Of a DNA stretch of 64,000 nucleotides, positions 1 to 12,679 are shown piece by piece (positions within the stretch are counted from its first letter, which is position 1; the number at the start of each line of letters is the position of its first letter). The notes beneath the pieces are model-generated. The model was not told where the DNA came from, did not search any database, and was given only the letters and a program-made list of their open reading frames with translations. Source of the stretch: Acridotheres tristis (taxonomy: Eukaryota > Chordata > Aves > Passeriformes > Sturnidae); the NCBI GenBank assembly GCA_037013685.1, contig CM072894.1, forward strand, positions 4,032,841-4,096,840, given 5' to 3'. A program made the translations under genes and the position numbers.

Positions 1-3000
1 TTGGGCATTTCCAGTAGGATAAGTTACTTTCTGGAGGTGTCTTTCTCTGCCCACTAACTCCTGACAGCTGCAGAGCAGTGTCAGCCCTGCTGTGGGAGCT
101 CTGGGGTGTGGAGTCCTGTCCTACATGCCTGTGCCCTGCTGCAGGTGAGGAGCTAAGTCACACGTCTGGAATCTGTTTTCCCTGCTCAGCAGGTCTGAGC
201 TCCGCCTGTTCTGTGCTTGGCTCCAGCCTTTTCACAGCTCAGTTGCCACCCCTTCTCACATAAGTAAGAGATGGTGGCATGCATTGCTAATGCGAGGGCA
301 TTCACATGGGCATCAGGTGTGTTTTAACTAGGGACTTCTTTTCTCTCCAGGCTCCCTTTGGTCCAAAGCCACGGTTTAAATACCAACTCTAGTCCCTTTG
401 AAATGCTGGTGTTTATTCCTCATGGTTTAGACACATTTATCCTTAGCTGAGGTAGTTCCAAATTCAAGTGTGAACTGATTTCAGCATGTGAGACAGGGAA
501 GAGGTGAGTGAAAGAGCTGAGTGTATAATCTGAGCCAGCATCCATGCTCTGGCCATACCCCACAGGAAATCAGTGCTTTCTGGGAGTAAGGAAGACAAAA
601 TCTGATCTTAATAGTCAGTTTGGAAGGAAATTGCTGCTGTATTAAAGGCAAGGAAACTGGAGATGTCTGGAATCATGTAGCATTTCTCCTGCATCACTGA
701 AAGACAGTGAAGTGGGGACAATGCATGATTTAGCAATAAGTGAGAAACTTTCTTTTTGTGGCTACAAGAGTTAGTTGGTGGTCACCTGAAATAAATCAGG
801 TTTACTACTAAGTGTCTCTGGAGAGGTTGTTTCCTTTCCTGCCAACTTCTGAGGAAAGAAGGGAAGGACAGCAGTCGCCTTTGGAAGGTACTCAGTGTCA
901 CAGGGATGTAAATCACTGGAGCTTAGCCTGAGAGAGCAGGGTCTGACATACTGGGTTTGGTACATTCATCTCACTCCCATATTGGCTGGAAAAACTGGGA
1001 CACATTTAAAGGAGAAAGGCTTAGTAGAAAAATGTACTTGCTTTTTCAACAACTCCTTTTGCCCTCTGTCTTTGGTGCCAGCCCAGCTGAGGAGCCTAAT
1101 AGAGCTGAGGGAATTCCAATCAAAATCCTAGAGTTAATATTCTGAAAGATTTATTTACAAAGTGTTATTTGGGCAACTAACATGGTGACTGGGATATTCA
1201 TGCAATGAAAACACAGGCATTTATTTTTATTATTATCATTAGCATTGTTGGTGGTGGTGTTTTTATACAAAAATTCCAATAACTTTCACAAAGCCTTTTC
1301 CCAGCTTCAAAGCACACCATTGCAGCTGCTTGCACACGTGATCTCCTTGAAATCAGCAGAGCTGCAGGAAGAGCCCCCAGGCCTTATTTATGCCATACAG
1401 AGAGCCTCCATCACATTCTTGACGTGACATCTCCTTTCCTCAGCTCACAATTTCCCGTCTTGGTTTGAAACTGTGATCTTGTACCACTAAAGGCAGTGGG
1501 AGCTTTTCTTTGCAATTCAATTTAATAACAGTAGCAAGACTGCATTATCTTTTCAGTAACTCCTGTTGCTGAGAAATTTTTTTGTACAAGAATCTAACAT
1601 TTGAACAAAGCTGCAATTACCCTTTGCCAAAAGTTTTCAGTTTGTGAGCCAAGTTGTCTGACCCAGAGCAGAGAGGTCAGAGAGGGCCAAGCTGGAAGCC
1701 CTGCACCATCAAAGCCCTCCTGGTTTCCTTTGCAGAGAGGTGTTTTCTGGAGGTAATACATATATGCAGAAAGACACATAGATTTCTGTTGCCTTTGTGA
1801 AGCACTCAGTTTCTCGGTACATTAATTATTCTTTTAGTGAAGATTGATTTTAACATAACACAGTCACTCCTTTAAGGTAACAGTGCATCTGCTGTGCACA
1901 GTTCAGTACAGATGGATGTCAGCTACAGGAATCACATGGAACTGAAACGCTGTCAGAGCTCTTTGTCTGCACTTGTCTGATTCTGTCTTGGTGTTTCCTT
2001 TGGATAGTCTCTGATTTATGCTTGTTTAGTGTAGTGCATATTGATATTGCACAAACTCATTATGGTGCTGCTGCAGCCATGGACACCAAATGAATGGATA
2101 CAGCTCATATAGTTTGTGTTCACTGTGTCTGACAAATTGCATTTTGTGGGGAAATTGTGAGGCAGTTTGGTGAAGGAAAACATAGAGACAAGAGCTACAT
2201 GATCTCCATGTCATTTTCAGGGATAAGAAGCATGAAAAATACTGTATTTCCCAACTGAGCTGTTCTGATGGCAGTTTTAGTGGCCAAGGAGTCAGTCAGG
2301 GCACTGTGCTCCTTCTCTGTGCTGACTGTGGTGGTTGGATGTTCCAGCAGCACGGCTCCATGGGGACAGAAGTGGGCAGGAAGAAAGCAAGGACATCATG
2401 AACCTTCTCACACATAGGCTTTGAAGTCAAGGAGTGAAGGAAGAACGGTAGCATTGACTTTCTCAGGAACGCCCTGAAGTTTCCCTGCATGGTGGTCTCA
2501 GGTTTAAATCCTTGCAGTTTCTTGGTGGGAGAGGCACCACTGGAAGGGGCTTGTGTAAAACACTGCTGCCCTTGGGAAGAGAAGAGCTATTGGGATGTGC
2601 ATTAACACTGTGGATAGAAGACTGGAGAGAGGGAAGGCTTCTGGGAAGTTGCCAGCTCCCCAGGAAGTCTCACATCCTTCTTTCCTCCAGGGGTTGCAGA
2701 CATTTATGAAGCTGCGAGGCTCAGACACAGCTTCAGCATTTCCATCACATCACACTGGCTCCCTGCTGGTGTGTCCTTGGGACCTGCCTGTGCTGCTGGG
2801 AGCAGAGCCCTGCACAGGCTCTGACCCTTAACTCTGGCCTCTGTTGTGAAGTCCACTCTGAGACTGCTGCAGCTTTTAAATAAGAATTAGCATCCTAAGC
2901 TAAACTGAATTCTTTCACTGGATCTGAAACTCTTCAGTTGCAATTTTGTCTCTGGCTTTTTCCAATTTTTATTTTCCACAGTCTAGAGGTACTCCAGAAA

Positions 3001-3748
3001 AATAGAGTTTTAGAAGCTCTGTGCTTCTGAGAGATAAGCTGAATCCTCAGCAGTGTTTCCATGAGCACAGGACCCCAGCTAGTGCTTGAGTGTCCTGCCT
3101 TCACATCCATTAGATGATTCATTCAGGTATTTGTAACGAGTGCTGTCCTGTGTGTGCAGAGATAATGCTAATACAGCAAGCACTCTATGTGCCCCACGAT
3201 GCTTTTTGCTCTAAATCCTTGGCTAATTCCTGATGAAAACTGTCTATACTGTTTATTACTCACTGATACTGTCCCTGTAATTTTATTCCATACACTGCAT
3301 ATCATGGAAGCACTTGCCAACCCTGCAATTAAATATCAAGCAATTTTTTTTCAGAGATGTCTAATCCATATGTCCCTGGAGACTCCTGCTTGGCTAAAGC
3401 AGACTGTGGGACACTGGAAGGCAGTTCTCAGTTCTCTGAGCAGTATCTGGTGTGCCACTGCAGCACTCCTGGCATGGCCTTGGGTCTGGTATTGCAACAT
3501 CTTGCCCTTGGTAAAGCCAGGAGGGAGTCATGGTTTGACCAGGATTCCCCTGGTCCCCGCTTCTTTTCCTCTAAGAGAAGGCAATGAAGTGTTCCTGCCC
3601 AAGTCATTTCTCCAGGTGTGTCCTGGCCACGTGGGACTGAGGGCAGCAAAACTGCTTCATCTTGAAGTTAATTCAAAATGTATGTGAAGAGACATCCAGG
3701 TTATATGGAGCCATTAAAAGCATTTTGTCCAACCTTCTGGCATAGAAT

Positions 3749-3795
3749 AGACAAGAGTCTCTTGTCTCTTAATTTCTGCATCAAGTGCAGAAATT
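3749..3795. repeat. two adjacent perfect short palindromes
   Basis: Positions 3749-3767 form a perfect 9-bp inverted repeat around a single T (AGACAAGAG / CTCTTGTCT). Three bases later, 3771-3780 and 3786-3795 form a perfect 10-bp inverted repeat (AATTTCTGCA / TGCAGAAATT) with a 5-nt loop. Function is unknown. They sit about 200 bp upstream of a CR1 3' end. Confidence 0.8.
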
Positions 3796-3999
3796 CTTTT
3801 TGAGGTGGAATTTGTCTTTTAGAAAGATTATCTTGATTGTGTCAGGTGGGATGGAAAATACATCACAGTTTCACTGGGCAATTAATGCTGACTCTTTAGC
3901 AGGGTTTGTATCCTGTTCCTGCCTGCCATGCACAGTTTTTTGTGCTGGATTTAAGGAGCTGCCAGCTATCATAAATCTCTGGTTATCGTGGTGTGATTG

Positions 4000-4088
4000 T
4001 TGGGGTGTCTTGTGCAGGGCCAGGAGCTGCACTCAATGATCCTTGTGGGTCCCTTCCCTTTCAGGATATTCTGGGATTCTCTGATTCT
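4000..4088 (+). mobile_element. CR1 LINE 3'-end remnant
   Basis: The stretch carries the hallmark 3' end of avian CR1 elements: a 'tgtgcagggccaggagctg' block, then 'atgatccttgtgggtccc', then a degenerate 'gatattctgggattctctgattct' tail that corresponds to the family's ATTCTATG-type terminal repeats. Divergence from the recalled consensus suggests an old insertion. The 5' limit is unclear and the element may extend further upstream. The assignment is from memory of the family. Confidence 0.8.
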
Positions 4089-6879
4089 TCTGCTTAAAAG
4101 GCTAAACAGAATATTACCATTTGTATGTGTTTGCTCTTAAACGATGACAACACAGATGTCTTTTTTGCTTGTTTATGGTGATTTTTTTGTTTGTGGTGTT
4201 TGTCATCTTTCTTCTTCTGCAATATCTTCCCCAAAAATAATCTGACCAATTCTTCCCCTAAATATGATACCTCTTAGGGCAGTCTGTCAGGTTGTGGTCT
4301 TCTTTAGTTATTTCTATCCCTTTTCTTTAATTGCTGCTCCTTAAAAGGTGATCAAAAACTTTCTGAAAATCTTAGTAGTCATTTTTTTTTCCTCTGTCAC
4401 TTCCGTATGCAAGTGGCAATAAATCTCCAATGCCAGAAGAGAACTAGACATTGACTCAAAGCATTTCATAGCATTTCAGATGATGCCACTGAGTAACTCT
4501 ATATTAGCTCTCTTGCTTCTCTAAAACTGTCTGATTACTTAGAGAAGTTTGTATGAAGCCCTCCTGTATGTCTTTTGCTAAACACTACATTTTGTGTATT
4601 TCCCTAGGAGAGTCTAGGAACTGGCTGCGTTTACTGCCTTCAGATCTTTGGGGTCATTTCAAAACTCCACCAAGCACTCTTTCAAGAGCTCCAATTCCCA
4701 TTTTTTGTTTTCCTAAGTTTTAATGACATTCTGGTGGTGGGAGGCTCCTGTCCCTTCTGCTCTGTCTTTTGCATTAAGCACTTCCCAAGAGCTGGTAGCG
4801 TTCAGCTGGTGTCTGGCACACCATCACAAGTATTTTACCTATTTCCTTTTTTTCTTCTGGAAAATTCTTCTGGGTCTGTTTTTAGTCTTTGTTGAAAGTG
4901 TGGATAGCACCAGGCCAACCTTGTCCATGAAAAGCAGGAGATGAGCCCAGACTAATACTAGTCAGCCTAATTTCATTGCTCAGGGGGAAGAAGTGCTGAG
5001 AATAAGCATGCAAAAATAGAGTATAAAATATGTTATATGAAAAATTATTTTGGTCTTAATATTTTACATAAAAAAGGAAAGCTTCTTACAAAATATGTAT
5101 ATCTAGAATAGGTGTATTTAAATACCTTTTTAAAACGTGCTAGGCTTGCAAGAGGAGAAAGGAAGAAAATTCCTATGGAGGACTCAAATGGAATAGATGA
5201 TTCACAGAGAATTCTTTGGAATTGCTTTGTGGCAATTAGTTTCTTGCTTTGCAGCCAGGCTGGCTGAAATCAGTGATATCTCTCAAGGAGTAAACCCTTC
5301 TCAGCCTGAACTGATTATGAGGACCAACTGGTCAAATTAACTCATGATTTAGCAGGGAAGTGCCTTAAAACAGGGCTTTTTAAAAAGATATTTCCTATTT
5401 TCTAATAGCTAATAGTCACATTCTGGCTTCTGTGTTCAGGAATATAGCTTTAGAGTCAGGCATAGAGACTTTCCTAAAGAAATGGACGGTATTTTGGCTT
5501 GTACAAATTGTAAGATGGATTAATAACAAAAGCAGCACCTCACAGTACTTTCTGCAAGCTCGGTGGGATCAGTGGGAGAGACTGGAGCTGCACATTGCTT
5601 CCATCCTTGATGTGTGACGTAAATTCATCGAGCTTTAATATAAACTGGTTTAAAATCAGGCAGCATCTGCTTGATCCATGAATAGCTGCTGGCTGTGTTA
5701 ACAGTAAAGAGAGCTCACAGCTGATCCATTTGCTTTTCTATCCTGAAAAGAAAAAGTCAATAGATATAAAAAGAGTAAGCAATAAATATTTTTACACTGC
5801 ACTGATGAGGCATTCTTGGAAAACAGCAAGCTAAACAACTCTACATAATTCAGGAGATGGGAAAGTGGACTGAGAGTCAGGAAATAATTATGAGAGCTGG
5901 GAGAAAATTTTTCATTCTGTGATGAGATCTGAAGCAGACATTGTTAGTGCAAAATATCCATTTGTGCAGAACACTGTTTGTGGTTTTCTTAAAATAATAA
6001 AAACACCGGAAAAAACCAAGGGGCCATGATTTACAAGTGCACCAGGCAGAGCTGCAGGGAGTTGCCCCTTAAACACCAGTGTGGCCCCCGAGGTGGAGAG
6101 TGCTCAGTGTCCCAGGGCAGGGGGACTCCTAGCAAGGACTCCCAGGTGGCAGGAGGACTATGGAGCATCCAGTAAAATAAATACTAAATACTGTACTTTC
6201 TAAACATAGATGCAATGGAGCTAAATGCCAGCACAGCCTAAAAAATGCCCTTTGTTAGCCAGAGTAAAGAGTCTGTCTTTCTCCTTGAATGCTGCGGGAG
6301 GGGAGGGGAAAATAATTTTCAAAGCTATAAAAAGACTCTCCAAAAGATGCAGTTGGGAGAAGTGGGAGGAGGCACAGATGAAGTGTAGATTTAGAATGTT
6401 GAAAAATGATTATTTTATCCAAATCAGCTGGATGGTTAGTTCTTTTAGACTATTATTGCCACCAGAACCTCAGCCCTGCTCTAAATCAACTCAGCATTTC
6501 ATCAAGAAGCCTATTCTTTGCTTTAAGAGACCAAGAGTGCACAATTATGGGTTTCTTTTCCCCCTTGCATAATAAAATTGGGAGATTATCATCAAGATTC
6601 TATTCAGATTTTAGGAAGGCTTTTTTATTTTATTTTTAAAACCCATCTTTGTCTGTAAAAGCTCCCTGTTCAGGCCAGCATGTGGCAATGATTACTGCTG
6701 TAAAGTCTTCGATGGAGATGTGCTCTATTTCATTCTCAATGAGGGTTGATGGCATTTTGAGAGGCTCAGAATATCGTTTGATTACTGTATAAAACAGGCT
6801 GGGGAAGATGGCAGTGCAGCGTGCACATACAAGAGGGCTGCTGCTCCTCCCAGGATCACTCATCAACTTTCTTTGTGCC

Positions 6880-6922
6880 TTTTCTTTCTTTCTTTCTTTC
6901 TTTTCTTTTTTTTTCTTTTTTT
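6880..6922 (+). repeat. T/C-rich simple repeat
   Basis: A (TTTC)n-like tract grades into T runs. It is a low-complexity intronic tract with no other signal. Confidence 0.8.
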
Positions 6923-9900
6923 GTCTTCCATGTCACAATCACAAATCATGGGTGTGTTGTGGTTTTTGTCCTATTCTCCATCCTTTCCCTGTTTGGGGAT
7001 TTGAAGCCTGAGGTTTGTACAGAAAAGGAGATGCTGCTGGTCCTGTGTTTTGGAGCAGGAGCAGTGCTGACCCCTTTGTCCCACAGGGAATTTCTTAGAA
7101 GGTGGGAAATGGTCCCTTTCAAATTGTGGGGAATTGGCTGGTGTTAAAAGGTGCCATTTACTGTAAAGTGTCTTGGAGTGTGTATTAGAAAAGAGAGTGA
7201 CAGAAAGCTGGTCATGGGTGACAGGAAGGATGGGGGAGTCAAGGAGATTGAAAGGAAAAGATCAGCAATGCCAGCTCCCAGCAATGTCTCTCTTCCTGCT
7301 CTGCTCTCTGTTTGACACTCAGATGCATTAACACAAATTCAAAGGCAAAAGGGAATCCTGGAGTCTCCATTCTCGTGTCATGCTTAGATCAAAGTGCATA
7401 TTGTGCCAGCTGAAATCCATTTGCCAGCCCCTCTGAAGGCAGGAAGGATGCAGGTTTCTGAGGTCCGGAGAACAGGTGGATTTCCAAGCCTTTGGTGCCA
7501 TATAGAATGCTTTTATTTCCAGCTTGGGTACCAGGCTCAAAGAGATGAGGCTACAGAAAAGCATTTCACCTACCTTTTCCTGTCAGTGCAGCTGGATACT
7601 GAGTTCTGTACCCAAATTGTGCATCTCTTAAGAGATTATTTTCATTGGTGGTGTTCTCATCTTTGACTTCTCTACTTGGTGAAGTGTTAGACTGAAAATA
7701 CATGGCTTATATCTGGTATTTTCCAGTAACAGCACAGGAAATACTCTGTGCTGGGTATAGGTGTGTTGTTTCCCATACCACTATGCCAAGGCTTTGTTTG
7801 TGATGTATGCCGTTTACTGTTCACAGTCCAGACTAAATTACTCCTAGAAGGCAGTTTGGGTATCCCAATCCATATGGACTGCTCTAAAAGACTTAAAAAG
7901 TATGAAAACAGTTGTTATGAGAGAAATTTATGCAAGAAAAGTGGTGCTGACTTCTCTGAAGCTAAGACAGTGCTGACCTGACCCGAGGGGGCCAGTGAAG
8001 CATCCCTGCTGACTTTGGGCAGGTTCAGGGATGTCTCAAACCCACCATTCTGCCAGGACAGGGGCTGGCACATCCAGCTAGAGCTCAGGCTGCCTGCAGA
8101 TCCTACCTGTCCTCTGCCAAACAGCAACCAGAAAAAACTTAGTTGCAGGAAAAGACTTAATCTTTGTTTCTTCTATTTATTTTTCCCCTCACTGATCTAA
8201 GCCGGGTGTTTTGTGTCTCGACTGAAGAAGGAGCAGTTGTTGGAGACTGGAGCAAACACTTCACACAGGCTGATGCTGATTGTTTCTGTACTTGTGATCA
8301 ACATTTAAGTTAAAGCATGTGACACATTCAGAGAAAAGGTGCTGCTGGAAAAGGAGCTGGGACATCATAGTTTATAATAAAGATTCCCCAATCCCCAACT
8401 TTATGGGAATGCCTTGTGTCAGGTGCTGTGAGCTGTAGGGACAGATATGCTTGAACCTTAACAGCCCAGGGAGGTGTCTAATCCTTTATTTTTATATATG
8501 GCCCTTCTCTGAGCAGGGGCTGGGGGCAGAAACCCCCAGAGGTCTGCAAAGCCTTCTACAATTACTATACAAACAGCATTCCATTTCTATTTAATATTAC
8601 ACAGTGATCTCATGCTGCGTGTTTTTTCCTTTAATTTTCATCTCAGAAATGTTTGCTATCTGGAGCAGGGCACAGTAATCTGCAAATTCTGTGGAAGCAG
8701 GACTGCAGCCAAGCAGAGGTGGCTGTTCTCCTGGAATGGTCTTTCCTATTTGAATTCCAGTTTGGATCAGTTGTAAATACCAGGCTGCTCCCTTGGAATG
8801 TAGCTGGAGTTTACTTGGGGGCTGGTGGGACACTCTGCATTGTGTGCTCTGCCTGTAGCCCCACCAGACCATCCCAAATATTATTCAGATCCACTCCCAT
8901 AAATCAGCTGTCCTTCCTGGAGAACTGCTGGAATTTTGGTGCTTGCAGCAAGGTCTCATATGTTACGATGCTTTGGTTTGGTGACTCGAGCCTGGCTACT
9001 CCCTTGGTTTGAAATTAAGTGAAGAATTTCTAGGGGAAGGAGGAGGATGAGCTGTTTCTGGGGGTGCCCAGCCCAAGAATGATGAATGGTACAAACAAGT
9101 GCTGCCAGAGCTTGCTCAAAGCAGATAATCTTTGACTTGCCTGAGGCATGGAGCACAGGATCAGCCTGGACAGGACTTGGGAGCAACATCCCAGTGAGAA
9201 GGTGGGAGTGTTTGACTCCTTTGCACATGAGAGCAGAAGGAGAGGAAGAGGGAGTTGGATTTTCTGCACTTTGAGCACCATCAGAGTGTGTCCAAACATT
9301 CATGCTGGAAAAGTCTTGCCTTTAGTAGAGAAAAATATTTCAGTCCCATGAGTTTAGAAGGCTACTCAAGAGCAAGGAGCAGCAATGATTGTGCAACCCT
9401 ATCAACCTTTCTGTGGGTGGCCAGGAAAACCAGCTCTGCAGCAGCGAGGGGGCTGGACCCAGCAAGGATTTGATTTCATTGCAGTTTAAGATGCAGCCAG
9501 AAAATACTATGTCCCTGCTATAAAGGAGGAGATATTTACCTTTAAGTACCTTTAGGAGATTTTAGAAGCAAGGAATTGGAAAATGAAATTAATGAATAGA
9601 AAGCAATAGCACAAGCCAATATTCACAGAAATGGTATTTACCACTCCTGGATCAAGGCTGATTTTACACAAACATTGGCTGTTATAACAGCTGATATGTC
9701 ACTGGTGCTTCATACCAGAGGGCCTTGGAAAAAAGCTTTAGGAGACATTTTCTTGGCTTTTAGTCTTTCTCTGCATTGTCATGTTTTTGCTTAAAATTCA
9801 ATCATGTGGTGTACAGAATGAAATCTCGGGCATTTCTGAGGAGAGCTGCTCATGGGCAGTTTAAAAAGTGAGGCTCCTTCTGGAGTGTGATGAGTTCCCC

Positions 9901-10194
9901 TGTCAGTGGATGTGTGCACTCCACAACTAATGGATATAACACACTCTACACCATCAAAAGGGAGCCAGTATCGATTTTTTATTTTTTAGTACACAAGCTG
10001 AGACTTCTTAAGTAGGCTTATGTAGCGAGGTCTTTGAGCAACCAGCTGCTAAGGTCTCTGTTGATTTCAAAAAGGCAGAGATGATAATTCTGGTGAGACT
10101 TTTAGAGATCCAAAATTCTAGAGTTTTCAGTAAAGGAACATCCATTTGATTTTTCAAGATAGTACTTAAAATGCAAAAACAACAACAGCTCCTT

Positions 10195-10205
10195 CCCCCC
10201 CCCCC
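10195..10205 (+). repeat. C11 homopolymer
   Basis: Eleven consecutive C residues (G on the other strand) lie in intron 25. The run is prone to slippage. Confidence 0.9.
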
Positions 10206-11835
10206 GCCAAAAATCAACAAAGTAAATTGGATTTCACATACAAAACAAGCTATTTACATTTTACCTGGTAAAATCCCAATATATTTTCTTTTCACAGTAT
10301 GATTCACGTCCTGACCAGTAAGAGCTGTCTGAGGATAATCTTGGAAGACTAAAAAACTACGACCTCACACTGCAATTACCAGTTAATTTAAGGACACTTA
10401 AATAAATAACTACATTAACATTTCAAGCCAGCTAAATGACACCACAGCTGTTTTCTTTGCCTCCTGTTTTAATGGAACTCTGGCCACAGGGTATCAGCTC
10501 ATTGGGAAAAACAGTAAAGAAGTAAAAAAAAAAATTAAAAAATGTGCAGACAGCAGTGGTGGAGAAGAGCCATGTGTAAGGTTCTGTGGTAAGGGGAGTT
10601 GCCAGACAGATGTGTTTAGTACAGCATTTAAGGGGAGGCATGAAAAAACACAATTATAGTGATCTTAGCTGGCAGGCCACTGACTGGAAAGGCTCTTGTC
10701 AGTAAAAATAGCAATAAACACATTAATGGCAGTCCATTGTCTCCTGATGCCGTGGGACAGGGCTGTGCTAAGAGGGCCTTGTGTTGTTATAGCTGCAGAG
10801 TATGTATTTAAATAGTAGAGTCACAGCCAAGAAGAGCTAAAGATAGGGTAGTGGGTTTAGCCTTTTGTGCTGAGGGTGGAGCAGAGCCCACAGACACATC
10901 ATGTGGCCATCCTGGAACAGTATTTTTTTTAAGCTGCTAATCTTCTAAATTTCTACTGGCAAAAGGATATAGCCCTGTGTGCAAAGTCAAGCCTATTGGC
11001 AAAAGACTTGCTTTTCTAAGTTGTCTTCAAGATATCACTGAAAGATGTGAACTGAAAGTACTTCCAAGACAGCCCTGCCCTTTTTCATCCAGAATAATGA
11101 ACCAACTTTGGAAGTTCATGGGAGTGCCTGCATGAAAACAGGGAGATGTAAATAAAAAGGGGTGTGATACATCCCAGTGTTGCTTTTGTGGGCATCTTTC
11201 CATACCTGATATGCTCTTATATTACCTGCTTACTAAAATTATCTCGAGTTTCATTTCCAGGTTGAGAAAAGAGCAACAGTGCATTGTCTCAGAGCCATCA
11301 GTATGGCTTTAAAGTAGCATCTGGCAGGCTCAAGAGATTTTTTTTTTTATCCATTGGTCTAACGCATTCTGCATTGTGGCATGTCATTGCCCATGTGCCA
11401 CTACAAGTGACCTGTAAATCTGGAGGGGTTCAGAGGTAACCACAGCATCTCCAGTTTTCAAGATATTCCCTGATTAAACAGACCTTCCCAATTGTCCCAA
11501 ACAATCCTCTTGCACAAGCAACTTGTGAAGTTGGAGGCTTGCTGCAAAGTCTGTATTCAGGGTTTATGTTGTCTGTTCCCTTTAAAAAAGTAACATCTGG
11601 TAAAATATTCCCTGTAATAGTACAGCCTTCACTGACACAGAGCCCAGGTGGGATCAGTGGCTCTGTCTGACACTGGTGAGACACACAGCATGTTGTTGGG
11701 GGTGAGGCATTTGCCCTGACTGAATTGGAATTTTGGGTCCAGTTAGGATATCTGACTGATGTGCGTGTTTCTCCCAATTAGCTCATGTGACTTGTTTCAT
11801 TCATGTATCCATCATGCATTTTTCTTCTCTACTGG

Positions 11836-11882
11836 AGTGAAATTAGAACAGCCCTTCTCCTGCCTACCTCCCTGTGTCAGGA
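11836..11882 (+). pseudogene. ERBB4: decayed CYT-1 alternative exon of ERBB4 (human exon 26)
   Basis: In mammals the 48-nt CYT-1 exon encodes SEIGHSPPPAYTPMSG. It adds a PPxY motif (PPAY, for WW proteins) and a PI3-kinase p85 site (YTPM) to the ERBB4 tail; CYT-2 isoforms skip it. The 47 nt here align to that exon. Allowing one missing base near codon 5, 11 of 16 residues match: SEI, then SP-PAY-P-SG. The element lies about 800 bp before exon 27, as I recall for human, and follows a strong pyrimidine tract. Lesions: the dinucleotide before the exon (11834-11835) is GG instead of AG; one base is missing; PPAY reads SPAY; YTPM reads YLPV; the GT donor at 11883 is kept but has A at +5. A TAG at 11844-11846 could act as a new acceptor and give a 36-nt in-frame exon (11847-11882). 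So it is either a dead exon or a shortened one without both motifs. Homology is firm and splicing status is unknown. Confidence 0.85.
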
Positions 11883-12679
11883 GTAAATATTTGACATTCA
11901 GCCTTCATCCTTCAGGCTTTCCTCCTTTCTTCACTACTACTTTTCTTTTTTAAACTCCTTTTTCCTGTATAAATGAACCAAAAGACAGCAGGTAATGAAG
12001 TGTATATATAAGGAATAAAATAGTTAAGGTCTCCAGAGTCAGCCTGGATTTGTGTGCAGATTCTAAGGACCCACACCTAAAACCCTGACAACTTTTCTTG
12101 AAAAAGCATTTAGGTAAAAGCCTTGGATGAATCTGCACATCTTTCCTTCCTGTCCATGGGTCATGATGTTGAAAGTTCCTTGCATGCCCATGCAGACAAG
12201 CAAAATGGTAGGTTGAGTGAAACCATGGAGTTGAGGTGCCAATACCAACACAGTTCACCAGCCTGAAATGCACTTCCTGATGGAATTACACTAAAAGTAT
12301 CACCCCAGGAATAAACAGATTATGGTTTCTGTCCCCAGTCAGGAGGAGATTTCCCAAACGTGAGGTTTAGAGGGCTTGGATCAGAAACCAGGGGAAGTTG
12401 CCAGAGTAAGAGAAGAGGAAATACCACCTTCAGCTCTTGCAGCTGTGTGTGTCCAGCCTCCATGTGCCAAGTAGGAGACAAGATTTCCTGCCCCACTTCT
12501 ATCCCTGCTGGGCAGATGGATGCTTTGTGGGTCCACACCAAAGCCTGGAAGCTCAGGATGGGTGGACTCCCCCTGCCCAGCGTGGCAGGGCAGGCACAGG
12601 AGGCACAGCCATGACTTGCTGCTGTTCCCTTCTCCCCTCAGGAGCCTCCTTTCCCATGCTGTGCTCTTTGTCCCAACAG
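11883..12679 (+). other. ERBB4: ERBB4 intron 26
   Basis: This is the 797-bp interval between the CYT-1 relic and exon 27. It ends in a pyrimidine-containing acceptor with AG at 12678-12679. If CYT-1 is never spliced in, it is simply the 3' end of one continuous intron. I see no other features. The open frame that runs into exon 27 from 12437 is an intronic read-through and is not coding. Confidence 0.85.

Larger units (their letters stand above)
1..11835 (+). other. ERBB4: ERBB4 intron 25 (partial, 3' part)
   Basis: This non-coding stretch lies upstream of the CYT-1 exon relic and the last coding exons. I looked for the preceding ERBB4 exon (human exon 25, which carries the PPIY motif) and did not find it, so the intron starts outside the window. 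The human counterpart is tens of kilobases long as I recall, so this is expected. The sequence is mixed AT-rich and moderate-GC DNA with short incidental reading frames. Supported items inside it are a hairpin pair at 3749-3795, a CR1 remnant near 4000-4088, a T/C-rich tract near 6880-6922 and a C11 run at 10195-10205. I see nothing else I can name. Confidence 0.85.

Noticed and set aside
3187..3687. 166-codon open frame in intron 25
   Set aside because: No domain or family resemblance, a composition like neighbouring frames, and it lies in an ERBB4 intron.
1..11835. ERBB4 exon 25 or other upstream exons
   Set aside because: No sequence for the PPIY/SRARIDSNR region was found; the exon must lie outside the window.
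11836..11882. Chance similarity as an explanation for the CYT-1 match
   Set aside because: The match runs the full exon length with a preceding pyrimidine tract, a following GT donor and the right spacing to exon 27, so chance was judged unlikely.
12437..12679. 5' extension of the exon 27 frame with an ATG at 12437
   Set aside because: It is intronic read-through. ERBB4 homology starts exactly after the AG at 12678-12679.
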